Source: Rhizopus arrhizus (taxonomy: Eukaryota > Mucoromycota > Mucoromycetes > Mucorales > Rhizopodaceae). From it: 64,000 bases of DNA. Under the pieces are notes generated by a model that worked only from the letters and a program-made list of their open reading frames with translations, ran no database searches and was not told where the DNA came from. Below are positions 1 to 8,899 of this stretch, in pieces. The translations under genes were made by a program, and so were the position numbers. The stretch spans positions 2,138,583 to 2,202,582 of the forward strand of contig JAKZZE010000006.1 of the NCBI GenBank assembly GCA_024220505.1. Direction: 5' to 3'. Within the stretch, counting starts at the first letter, position 1. Every line of letters starts with the position of its first letter.

Positions 1-33
1 CTTTACTCTATTATTACTACGCTATTCTCAAAC

Positions 34-3000
34 ATGTCTATCAACTCTAATCTTTTGGCTTACAACGAAGAAACCCTTCTTTCTGAAAGTGACCCTGCTT
101 TCATTGGTCCTAGACTTGAAAAGCCCTCCATGGTTAATGGGATCGAACTTCCTCTTACTGGATCTCCAAACTCTATTACAGAAGATATAGAGATGGAAGA
201 AGTTGAACCCAGGGCTATGGCCTCTCCACTCGCTGGTGTCAAGGGCAGTGGCGCAGCACCACCTTCTCAGGTCTCGGGTAGTCGTAATTTGACGGCTACC
301 GTCCAGACTTTGACGAAACAGGTAGAACAAATTGCTGCGGCTATCACGGGTCAAGAGCTTACAGGAAAGCAACTTGCTAACCTTTCCCGCGAATATACGA
401 CCAAGTCTACCATCTTGGCCTCCTTGTTGGACTTGCAAGCAAAAATGGCTAATAACTTGACTATACAAACCAATGGCTCTGCCATTAACGGTTCTAACAG
501 TCAACCTACAGTGGTTCCTCAAAACTTACCTTTGTTTCAGTACACTGGTAATGTAGAGAACTCAGCATTGCCCGTCTTTAAAGACATTGCTGACTGTATC
601 CGACGTTTTGAGGATATCCTCTTTGCGTACCGCTTGGATGTACAGGTGCATTGGCAGCGCCTCATCCCTTTCTCCCTTACCCATACTCAGCGTTCTTGGT
701 ATGATGAATTACGGGTAAAGAAGAATTTATCTTGGACCATATTCAAGGAACAATTAACCTTGAAATATGGCATCGAATCCACTGAGGCTCAAGCCCACGC
801 CTCAAGAGAGCTGTTAACCATCAGCATGCAACCTGATGAATCTGTGGAAAAATACACTGACCGCTTCTTGAAGCTCAAGCGTGAAGCCACTCCCGTAGCT
901 GACGATTTTTTGGCTATTTTGTTTGTGAACTCCCTCACTAGTAGCCTCCAAAATCATGTCAACATGGCCATCGTCAGTCTTGATCAGGAGGCAAAGAATG
1001 ACATAAACCTCCTTTCTAGTATCGCAAGAAAGTTTCATACGAAACAACAGACCTTGCCCCATATGTCAACTAAAAAATTCAATAACCAACCCTCTCAAGT
1101 CAACGGGTTGAACCCTCCCAGTGGTATTCATAAAAGAAACCACCGTACGGATGGAAGGACTTGTATCATCCATGGAAAGTGCAACCACACAACAGATCGT
1201 TGTAAAAAGGCTCAGGAACTTGGAATTGCTAACAGTATGAACAAAGAGACATCTAGTAAGCGTTGCTTTAAATGCAACGCTCCTTTTACTAGGGAGCATT
1301 TAAATGTTTGCCCTAAAAGGAATCAACCTCTTTCTGCTGGTTCTGCCTCCTCCTCCTCTACTGCACCTACCATAACCAGGGCATTCCGCTCACTTCAGTT
1401 GACTGGCAGTGAAGATAAAGCAATGGGTACAAATGCTTCTAAATACAACCCTGCCAACCAACAAAGCCACGATGAAGAACAGGATCTTGACGATGAAGCC
1501 GTCAAGGACATCCACTACTACTCATCATTATGTAAGTTGCAACCGTTTAATACAAAACTTCACAGTTTTAATAACAAACGTACTGATTCCTTTTTTGTAC
1601 CCATCACTATAGAAAATGTCCGTACTTGGGCTTTGGTTGATACTGGGTGTAATACTTCTACGATCTCTCCTGACCTAGCAAAAATTATAAACGTTAGAAC
1701 TTTTCCTGTTTCAGGAAAATTACAATTAGCTAGTTTGGATACCTTGGTATCTAGAACTGCTATTACAGATCAAATAAAAGTATTTTATAACGGAATCAAT
1801 GTCTTACATGAATTTGAAATTTTTAAGTTTGATAAGGATATACCTATTTGTATTGGTACAGATCTTATGCCTAAGTTAAACATTAACTTGACAGGTTTAG
1901 CTGTTACGTGGGATAGTCCTAATATCTCTACAATACCTGATCCAATAGACCCTTCACCTATCAAACCTAATAAGTCACCCGCTGGTACTCACCAACAGCG
2001 TGAACAACTTATGGACGCATTACAGCCATATTTGAGCGCCAATGCTAAGATCCCTAGCACGTCTGCATGTCCTCTACCTGAAGCGATAGTTCGCTTGGAA
2101 ACTGAACCAGGTAAAACCACTTATAGACGACAGTATCCTATTGCACTGTCAATCCAGCCTAAAGTACAAGAACAGGTTGATAAATGGTTAGCAGATGGTG
2201 TAATTGAAATAGCTCCTCCTAATACTGCATTTAACTCTCCTTTGTTGACTGTACGTAAAAAGGATGCTAATGGTAATTATAGTGACGATGTACGGGTGTG
2301 TATAGACCCCAGACATATCAATGCAATACTCATAAAAGATCGTACCGACCGCTTTCAATTACCATTGATAGCTGAGTTGCATCAAAAAATGAGTGCTGCG
2401 ACACTATTCACAGTACTTGACCTCAAACAAGCTTTTCATCGGTTACCTCTAGCTGATGAGCATAGAGCCCTTACAGCTTTTACATTTAACGGTCAACAAT
2501 ATCAATTCTGTAGAGCACCATTCGGTTTGACCCCTATACCAAATCATTTCCAACGTGTGCTAACTACCCTCTTACATGACTTGCCATACGTTACATGTTT
2601 CATTGATGATTTAACTATCGGTACTGGACCCGATATTGAGGAACATATCAAATGCGTAAATACTGTCATCGAACGACTTACATCAGCTAAATTTATTCTT
2701 AACATTGATAAATGTCACTTTATGCAAACTTCGGTAAACATCCTAGGGTTCACTATTAGTCACAATAGTCTCTCATTGGATAGCAGAAAGGTTGCAAATG
2801 CTTTAGCATGGCCAATACCAAAGACTGGAAAAGATATACAACGCTTTCTAGGTCTCGCTAATTATTTTCGAAGTCATCTCCCAAATTTCTCTACCATGAC
2901 CGCACCGTTAGATAAACTACGTAACGAAGGTTCATTGGAACACATTTGGACTGACAAATACCTACAGGCTTTTCGAAATATACAAACAGCCTTATCTAAT

Positions 3001-3456
3001 GCTCCTGTTCTGTCTATACCTGACATGCGTCATGAATTACAGCTAGCTACAGATGCTAGCAACACAGGAATTGGCGGTGTACTTTATCAAATTATTGACG
3101 ATAAAACTCGCTATATTGGATTCGCAGCAAGAGCACTGTCGAAGTCAGAAATGAACTACTCGACAACTAAACGAGAGCTGTTAGCCATCTGTTATCTTTT
3201 TGAAAGATTTCACAAGTGGTTGTATGGATCTCAATTCACGCTGTATACTGATCATAAAAGTTTGGTCTATCTTGGCACACAAAACATTCCTAATCCCATG
3301 ATGCTGAATTGGTTCGAAACTATTTTCAACTATACATTCAAAGTAATCCATCGTCCAGGAATTGAAAATGTGTTGCCGGATTCACTTTCTCGTCTTTTTT
3401 CAGACGATACGGAAAAAGACTGGGGGGAGATAATAATCCTCAGCAACTTTCCATAA
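34..3456 (+). CDS. R1 Gag-PR-RT-RNaseH polyprotein (1140 aa, truncated by frame break)
   Basis: Gag and the first half of Pol form one open frame. The N-terminal 350 residues are Gag capsid-like. Two Cys/His clusters follow: CIIHGKCNHTTDRC near residue 380 and CFKCNAPFTREHLNVC near residue 410. The protease active site is LVDTGCN near residue 537. The RT core carries LDLKQAFH and the catalytic FIDD near residue 856. RNase H shows ATDASNTGIGG near 1006 and YTDHKSL near 1071. The frame ends in a spurious tail just after a G6 run (3422-3427). The -1 frame stays open through this point and leads straight into the integrase zinc domain, so the stop reflects one lost base (or two gained). The start at 34 is the first ATG and is followed by a plausible Gag N-terminus. 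Confidence 0.9.
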   Translation: MSINSNLLAYNEETLLSESDPAFIGPRLEKPSMVNGIELPLTGSPNSITEDIEMEEVEPRAMASPLAGVKGSGAAPPSQVSGSRNLTATVQTLTKQVEQIAAAITGQELTGKQLANLSREYTTKSTILASLLDLQAKMANNLTIQTNGSAINGSNSQPTVVPQNLPLFQYTGNVENSALPVFKDIADCIRRFEDILFAYRLDVQVHWQRLIPFSLTHTQRSWYDELRVKKNLSWTIFKEQLTLKYGIESTEAQAHASRELLTISMQPDESVEKYTDRFLKLKREATPVADDFLAILFVNSLTSSLQNHVNMAIVSLDQEAKNDINLLSSIARKFHTKQQTLPHMSTKKFNNQPSQVNGLNPPSGIHKRNHRTDGRTCIIHGKCNHTTDRCKKAQELGIANSMNKETSSKRCFKCNAPFTREHLNVCPKRNQPLSAGSASSSSTAPTITRAFRSLQLTGSEDKAMGTNASKYNPANQQSHDEEQDLDDEAVKDIHYYSSLCKLQPFNTKLHSFNNKRTDSFFVPITIENVRTWALVDTGCNTSTISPDLAKIINVRTFPVSGKLQLASLDTLVSRTAITDQIKVFYNGINVLHEFEIFKFDKDIPICIGTDLMPKLNINLTGLAVTWDSPNISTIPDPIDPSPIKPNKSPAGTHQQREQLMDALQPYLSANAKIPSTSACPLPEAIVRLETEPGKTTYRRQYPIALSIQPKVQEQVDKWLADGVIEIAPPNTAFNSPLLTVRKKDANGNYSDDVRVCIDPRHINAILIKDRTDRFQLPLIAELHQKMSAATLFTVLDLKQAFHRLPLADEHRALTAFTFNGQQYQFCRAPFGLTPIPNHFQRVLTTLLHDLPYVTCFIDDLTIGTGPDIEEHIKCVNTVIERLTSAKFILNIDKCHFMQTSVNILGFTISHNSLSLDSRKVANALAWPIPKTGKDIQRFLGLANYFRSHLPNFSTMTAPLDKLRNEGSLEHIWTDKYLQAFRNIQTALSNAPVLSIPDMRHELQLATDASNTGIGGVLYQIIDDKTRYIGFAARALSKSEMNYSTTKRELLAICYLFERFHKWLYGSQFTLYTDHKSLVYLGTQNIPNPMMLNWFETIFNYTFKVIHRPGIENVLPDSLSRLFSDDTEKDWGEIIILSNFP

Positions 3457-4460
3457 AAAATAAAAATACAAAGTCACAGAGTAAACGTACTACAGACAAC
3501 AGTACAAACATAAAACAAAGAGCTGTACAGCTAGTAGACTACATGACACCACCAGAAGAGGAACGTCATAACCTATTATTAAAGGCACATCTACTTGGAC
3601 ACTTTGGGGCTGATGCTATTGTAAAGACAATTCACAATGATAATTTGCACTGGATTAATATTAAAAAAGATGCATTGCAGCTAGTATCCAATTGTCCTGA
3701 ATGTCAACAATTTAATATTGGCAAACACGGGTATCACCCTCCCCGTAGTATTCTACCAGATGGTCCTTTTGATCACGTCTGTATTGACCTCGGTACCCTG
3801 AACATTACATCAACAGAAGGACATAATTTCATTTTAGTCCTAGTTGATCTCTTCACAAGATTTACAATTCTAAGACCATTAATGGATAAAACTGCAGTAT
3901 CCATAGCTAATGAACTTAGAGATATCTTTTGCACTTTTGGTTGGCCCAAAAAGCTTAGTTCAGATAACGGTACAGAATTCACTAATGAAATATTTAATTC
4001 ATTAATGGAAACCTGTGGTATTGACCATAGACTTTCACTGCCTTATAACCCATTGGGAAATTCGACTAACGAATCGTTTGTCGGAATAGCCAAACGAGCT
4101 CTTGTTAAAAGATTACAAGGCAAGAAAGACGAGTGGAATCTTTTCCTTCCTAGTATTCAATATGCTATGAATTGCAAATATTCTAGATTACACCATTCCA
4201 GACCATTTGTGCTTATGTATAATAGACAACCAAATGAATTCCAGGATTATTCCAATACACAATCCTCAATACCTAACTCTAGTCAGCAGTATGCTAAAGC
4301 ACTAGAAAATAAATTAGACAATATGAACAACATAGTAATCCCTGCTATACGTAACCGTATTATGACTACTCAAAGAACTGACAACGAGTATTTTACAAAG
4401 AAACACCGCATTGTACATCAACAATTTCCTAATAATAGCGAAGTTATGATAAAAATGTGA
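3423..4460 (+). CDS. R1 integrase, N-terminal and catalytic domains
   Basis: Continuation of R1 Pol in the -1 frame relative to the Gag-RT frame. It contains the integrase HHCC zinc domain (GHFGADAI, then CPECQQFN) and the DDE core: IDLG, then SDNGTEF, then NESF. The first in-frame ATG is at 3543, but the frame is open from 3423, so it was presumably read as part of the polyprotein. It ends at a TGA (4458-4460) just after an A5 run (4451-4455), where the frame shifts by one base again. Confidence 0.85.
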   Translation, partial: GGDNNPQQLSIKNKNTKSQSKRTTDNSTNIKQRAVQLVDYMTPPEEERHNLLLKAHLLGHFGADAIVKTIHNDNLHWINIKKDALQLVSNCPECQQFNIGKHGYHPPRSILPDGPFDHVCIDLGTLNITSTEGHNFILVLVDLFTRFTILRPLMDKTAVSIANELRDIFCTFGWPKKLSSDNGTEFTNEIFNSLMETCGIDHRLSLPYNPLGNSTNESFVGIAKRALVKRLQGKKDEWNLFLPSIQYAMNCKYSRLHHSRPFVLMYNRQPNEFQDYSNTQSSIPNSSQQYAKALENKLDNMNNIVIPAIRNRIMTTQRTDNEYFTKKHRIVHQQFPNNSEVMIKM

Positions 4461-4894
4461 ATAGAAATAGTAAAACTGACCCAAGGTACGAGGGCCCCTT
4501 TGTCGTACATGGAGTCACAAAAAATGGTAGCTACATTTTGACGGATAAAACAGGTACACTATTATCGCGCGACGTACCTACCTCACACATCAAACTCATC
4601 TCTACAGACAACGTTGTTAATAATCGCGCTGACCAACAACAGTACGATGTGCAGGCAATTATCCAACATAAAGGAAATAACACTAGTAATTATAAATACC
4701 TAGTAAGATGGAAAGGTTATCCTCCAGAATATGATACCTGGGAACCTGCCTCAAGTTTTGATGACATGAGTATGATAGAACAGTACTGGGCAAGACGTAA
4801 CGTCAATAATAACATTGGCAAACGTAAACGCTCATCTCATACCAATGTTCCAACCAAGACTAATAATTTTAACAAACGAAACAAGACAAAGTAA
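4457..4894 (+). CDS. R1 integrase C-terminus with chromodomain
   Basis: Third piece of R1 Pol, 145 codons from the break to the stop. It opens with the GPY/F-type module (RYEGPFVVHGV) and continues into a chromodomain with the core YLVRWKGYPPEYDTWEP followed by the terminal helix. It ends in a basic tail. In chromoviruses this domain tethers the integrase to modified histones and steers insertion to heterochromatin. The transposon-dense surroundings fit that, but the link is inferred. The GTG at 4457 is only the frame-break point, not a real start. Confidence 0.85.
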   Translation: MNRNSKTDPRYEGPFVVHGVTKNGSYILTDKTGTLLSRDVPTSHIKLISTDNVVNNRADQQQYDVQAIIQHKGNNTSNYKYLVRWKGYPPEYDTWEPASSFDDMSMIEQYWARRNVNNNIGKRKRSSHTNVPTKTNNFNKRNKTK

Positions 4895-5100
4895 CGAGCT
4901 GAATATGATCTTTTCCCATTACTTTTTTCCTCAAGAGGTTTTTTGGGTTTTTATCGATTATATACCAGAAGAGCATACTCTCTCTTTCCTCTACACTTAC
5001 GTCTTTAATATAAACAGCCTACGCAATCATATTGGATATGATCCCTGTACTCTTCGTTATTCATGATGCTCATCGGTTGTTCCAACCTGGAAGGGGGCAA

Positions 5101-5533
5101 TGATGTATCCATCATTCATAACTCGATATGAAAACAGTATTAATAAGCTACATGTAAAATATATCCAATAGATAGGCTACAGGTTAATTCGGATAATCTT
5201 CATTAAGGATAAGATGCTGCGTAATTGCACGGTTAAATTATATTAAATCCAGGAACTAAATCACAGTCAATCATATACGAGTATTCTATGGATAAATGCT
5301 TATGATGACAAAGATAACAATGGAAGAACACGTAACCATTATCTATTTGTCATCAGTTATATCATACTCATTAATTATTAATCCATAACATGAAATATTA
5401 TCCGTGTATGAAAAGTATAAATAGAGTATCATTTTCTTATTAAATAAAGCAATCTCTTTATCGAGTCTCGTCCTCTCTTGTTCCTTTCTATTCTTGGATA
5501 AATCACTTTGTATGATATTTATTAAAATAATCA
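5101..5533 (+). repeat. R1 3' LTR
   Basis: The repeat starts with TGATGTATCC directly after a GGAAGGGGGCAA purine tract. Inside are a TATA-like TATAAATAG (about 5416) and AATAAA (5443-5448), the usual promoter and polyadenylation signals. The end is placed at AATAATCA (5533) only because ATCA mirrors the starting TGAT. No second copy is in the window to confirm it. Confidence 0.6.
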
Positions 5534-5858
5534 ACAAGTAAAGTAAAATAAAAGTAAGTTCAAAAGTAAGTAAGTAAGTCAGTATTTTGATTGCTGTTAA
5601 TATGTCGAGGTATTTATATGTTTTTGGAGTTTTCTGATTATCTGTTGTTTTGGTTTTTAGTGTGAAAAGAATTTTGTATGAATCTACATAGCCATCTGAA
5701 TCCAAACAACTGTCTGTATTCAAACACTGTCTGTATTCATACACTGTCTGTATTCATTCAATTCTGGTGGTACAATTTTTTAATTTTTTCCCATTGTTTG
5801 TGTTACATTGTGATCAACCACGACAATATGACATTGTGTTACAACACGAAAAAATATT
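5534..5858. other. Intergenic spacer with a 17-bp tandem repeat
   Basis: No gene seen. A TAAG-rich stretch runs around 5560-5580. At 5706-5757 a 17-bp unit, ACACTGTCTGTATTCAT, is repeated about three times with small changes. The short open frames here look like chance. Confidence 0.6.
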
Positions 5859-5862
5859 AAAA
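5859..5862 (-). terminator. Pol III terminator of tRNA-Arg
   Basis: AAAA on the plus strand gives TTTT on the minus strand, one base after the tRNA 3' end. This is the expected RNA polymerase III stop. A second T run lies at about 5849-5854. Confidence 0.75.
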
Positions 5863-5863
5863 G

Positions 5864-5936
5864 TGAGGCTACCAGGGGTCGAACCTGGAATCTCCTGATT
5901 CGTAGTCAGACGCCTTATCCATTGGGCCATAGCCCC
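5864..5936 (-). tRNA. tRNA-Arg (anticodon ACG)
   Basis: A 73-nt cloverleaf without an intron. The acceptor stem pairs GGGGCTA with TAGCCTC (one G-T) and the discriminator base is A. The D arm starts GCCCAATGG. The anticodon stem-loop is TCTGA-CTACGAA-TCAGG, giving anticodon ACG. The T arm is CCAGG-TTCGACC-CCTGG. CCA is not encoded. This is the only host gene I can support in the window. It is flanked by R1 on its 3' side and by R2 11 bp beyond its 5' end. Confidence 0.97.
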
Positions 5937-5947
5937 TCACTTATGAT

Positions 5948-5992
5948 TGTCAAGACCTTCCTAGAGGAAACCCAACCAACCAGCGGGATGTC
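5948..5992 (+). repeat. R2 5' LTR, left fragment
   Basis: TGTCAAGACCTTCCTAGAGG and the following bases match the first 45 bp of the R2 3' LTR at 43360 with a few differences. The fragment is cut by T1 and T2, and the LTR resumes at 31718. It lies 11 bp from the 5' end of the tRNA-Arg gene. Confidence 0.85.
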
Positions 5993-5993
5993 C

Positions 5994-7295
5994 CACTGCA
6001 AATAATTGGTGATTTTCAGCGTTCTCAGTCATTGACAATCATTGCTAACATCAAAAAATGAACGATTTGAATACCTTTGAGTAAACGAAAAAAATTAAAA
6101 TACTCTGTATTGCACCTTTTTGAATTTTGAAAGAAGATTTAGATGCGAAAAAAATAAAGAAATTTAACAATGTTATTAATTTTTTTGTAGGGTAAATATT
6201 CATAGAGTTATTCATGTTTTAAAAAAGTGTCTTTTTTTTTTTCAAATAGTCTTTTTTTGGAAAGCCTGTTCTCCTCTATCGTTGAAAGACCGATATTTTC
6301 TTTTTTTTCTTTTTGAGGGCAAAATGCGGATATCAAAAGCATTCTGCGATTATTTTGATCAGAAGAATACATATTAGGAAGGCAGTCTGTGCTTTTTAGC
6401 TTAGCTCATTAGAAACGTGTAACAGAACGTAACAAAATAGTTGCGTTTAGTAAAAAAAAAAGAAAATAAAAAAAAAGACAAAGTTAAAAAAAAGACCTAG
6501 TGAAAAAAAAAGAGAGCATAGCAATAAAAAGTTCCTTATTCAAATGAAAATAATAATCTAACAGTAAACATGTTTTATAAAAATGCAAATGCTTTTATGT
6601 TATAACAAAAGAATACGTGTATATTCTAAAAAGAATAAAAAATAAAGAAGCTTTGATAACATCTTATTACAAGGCAGTTATAATCGACAGATACAAGCAC
6701 AGCGTTTTTGTTTTTTAAGTAAATAGATTGCTTTATTATTTTTCATGACAAATAATATAAAAGAATATATGTTTTTAAGCTTATACTGGTTCATTACTTA
6801 CTTTATGTTTGCACATTGGTGTAATTTGCCATTAGCCATTAGCCATTAGCCATTAGAGATGTCAACATTACCAACTTTATCAAAAACAGCTTTTTAACAA
6901 CAAGCAACAATAAAAGTTTGATATTCTTATAGCTTTATCGTGTTAAAAAGAACAACTTTGCTCATGAGGTTCATGTTCGTCATCCGAATGTGTCCCATTA
7001 GGAATTCCTAATGTAAAAAAAAAAAGAAACTGACATTAGACTTGGTTATTACCTTTTTTTTTATAAACTTACATATGACGAATACTTGAGCTTTCTTTTT
7101 TATCTTTTGTATCTTCAATGTTAAATATGTTCTCTGAAACAAAACAAGGGAAAAAAAAATTTCTTTAGAACACGTAAAACTGTTACTGTTTAAGAACCGA
7201 CATCCAAATTTAGTATATTTGCTTTAGTTTTTTTTGATCATGCATTTTTTTCTATCTTATTCCTCTACTAAATCCTGAATATTTTTTTTTTTGAA
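5994..7295 (-). other. T1 left subterminal region with conserved exon-like block
   Basis: No long frame. GCCATTA is repeated four times at 6829-6856. A block at about 6951-7010 is almost unchanged in T3, T4, T5 and T6. On the minus strand it follows a T-rich tract ending TTAG, and a GTAAGT lies upstream, as in an exon with its preceding intron. Long A and T runs fill the rest. Confidence 0.6.
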
Positions 7296-7457
7296 ATGAA
7301 CGCCACTACTGGCATCCAAGTGTGGAAGAATCAATTTGATCCAGTTACAAGCAACAATATACTTCCAATTTACAGGATTTTCAACCCTGTTGCTATATGT
7401 CCATATGTTGATAATCACCTTCTTACTCTCGCTCTGCCAAGAAGAATTTATATGTAA
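7296..7457 (+). pseudogene. T1 transposase remnant: first four codons fused to the last part
   Basis: A 53-codon in-frame remnant. The ATG and next codons (MNAT) match exon 1 of the T5 transposase, and the rest, from TGIQVWKNQF to RRIYM plus stop, matches the final exon. About 2.6 kb between them is missing. The join lies in the triplet ACT, present at both deletion ends, so the deletion used microhomology. All catalytic residues are gone. It could still be transcribed from the native promoter, but no function is evident. Confidence 0.75.
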
Positions 7458-7588
7458 CAACTATGCTAAATTATTCAAACATTCTTTTATTATTATTATT
7501 ATTTATTTTACTAAAGAATCATTCAATAGACTATTATTGTTATTTTTTTTTGAAATTTTTATTCAATTTGTACAGACAACAAAAGAGG

Positions 7589-7619
<31 letters not shown>

Positions 7620-7652
7620 GAGAGGGGGAAAGAGAAAAGAGAAAGTAAACGC

Positions 7653-8899
7653 TTACTGCATAGGATTAGCAGCAGCAGAAGAGGAAAAGCCAAGGCCAGG
7701 AGAAGAAAAGGCCCAAGAGGGATAATCCTCATGGTCAAGGTTTGTGGGGAACTCCTTGTCGAAGTAGTCCACCACCCTTCTTGTTCTATTGATGGTGCCT
7801 TTTTTCGACAAGGAATCTCTCCATGCTTTTTGAAGAGAAGCATGGAATTCGTCCACCTGTAGATTAGTTAAAGATATATTAGAAAATGAATACTATAACA
7901 AAAATACTACTTACTGCTTTACTTCGAAAGAGTGGTCTTTTTACCACAAACACAGGACCATGTTCATCCTCAGGACCATCTTCTTCCTCTGAGGTCCAAT
8001 CGGCTATCAGAAGCTTTTTTCCAAAAGGAAAACGAGCTTCAAATTCCTCTGGGGCTGCATTGTAAGCATTTCGCCTCATGGCGAGCTTCTAATGTAAAGA
8101 AGTAATGTAAGTACTTGAAACACTATATATTTCAATTTTTAAATATTAATTACTTACTGCATGCACACGACTACGACGCGTTGATTCTTCTGACGTAGCC
8201 GTTAGCCCCTTACTTTCTCTCACCATGTAGTTGAATTTGTTTCTGACCATGCTGCGCAAGTCAGAAACAGTAATGCCAGCAGAAATGGCTCCTTCTTGGC
8301 AGCTGCTACAAGCAAATCTCTGACCTTTGCGTTTTGCTTGTAGCGCAAGACCTCCTTCAGGTCAAAGGTAATACCACGAGGGACCAGATGCTCTTTGTAG
8401 TACTTCAATATGAAAGCCTATATTTCAAAAAGGGTAAAACAAAAATTTAGTTATTATTTTGCACATGCTAATTTAGCTTTTAAATTCAAATTACACTTGT
8501 CGAGGCCTTATTCTCTTTGACCTCAGAAGGTTGCTGCTGTGGAGGCTGCTGTGGAGGCTGCTGCTGCTGTTGCTGCCCTTGTTGCTGTTGTTGCAGCAAT
8601 TGCGTTAACTGCTCAATCTTCAGCTCCTGCCGACGTTGATTCTCCTCCTGTCGGCGTTGAATCTGCTCCTGCTGCTGCATCTGAGCAAAGATGGCCTCAA
8701 GGGTTTGGCCATTTGCAGAAGAGCCAACTGCGCCTTGCAGGCGAGAAGGCTCAAAGCTGTCAAAAGACGCAACAGCAGTGGGAGCAGGAGAAGAGGACGG
8801 GACAACAGTGGATGATGATCCAGTAATGCTTGAAGATATTCTTGCCCTTTTAGGGGCATTACTGGGAACGTTGATGGGGGTGGCAGCACGACGAGACAT
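7653..8899 (-). pseudogene. T1 second gene (coiled-coil protein), one frame break
   Basis: Four exons on the minus strand: 8899-8495, 8417-8158, 8088-7915 and 7856-7653, all with GT-AG introns. Exon 1 starts MSRRAATPINVPSNAPKRAR, then a Ser-rich stretch and a Gln/Arg coiled coil (QIQRRQEENQRRQELKIEQL) ending in poly-Gln/Pro. Exon 3 has the acidic block DWTSEEEDGPEDEHGP and the motif VKRPLFRS. Exon 4 ends AAANPMQ. Exon 2 has lost one T (three at 8283-8285 against four in T5), which shifts the frame. The DNA is otherwise nearly identical to the T5 gene. Likely role in transposition is inferred from its conservation in every complete copy. Confidence 0.75.

Larger units (their letters stand above)
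1..5533 (+). mobile_element. R1: Ty3/gypsy chromovirus, 5' end outside window
   Basis: Body and 3' LTR of a chromodomain-bearing Ty3/gypsy retrotransposon. The order is Gag, protease, reverse transcriptase, RNase H, integrase, chromodomain, a polypurine tract (about 5089-5100) and a 3' LTR. The 5' LTR and primer-binding site lie left of the window, so the target duplication cannot be checked. Two frame breaks split pol, so this copy is probably inactive unless the breaks are sequencing errors. Domain order and the chromodomain place it in the Chromoviridae. The right boundary is tentative. Confidence 0.88.

Noticed and set aside
3421..3427. Programmed frameshift site in R1 at the G6 run
   Set aside because: The position relative to the frame does not form a standard X-XXY-YYZ heptamer, and frameshifting between RNase H and integrase is not expected. 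A base error or mutation is simpler.
5706..5757. CRISPR-like short repeats
   Set aside because: The units are contiguous without spacers and the genome is eukaryotic; this is a simple tandem repeat.
7559..7843. Long plus- and minus-strand frames across the A/T and G-rich tract near 7600
   Set aside because: They are shadows of exon 4 of the T1 second gene and of a long A run.
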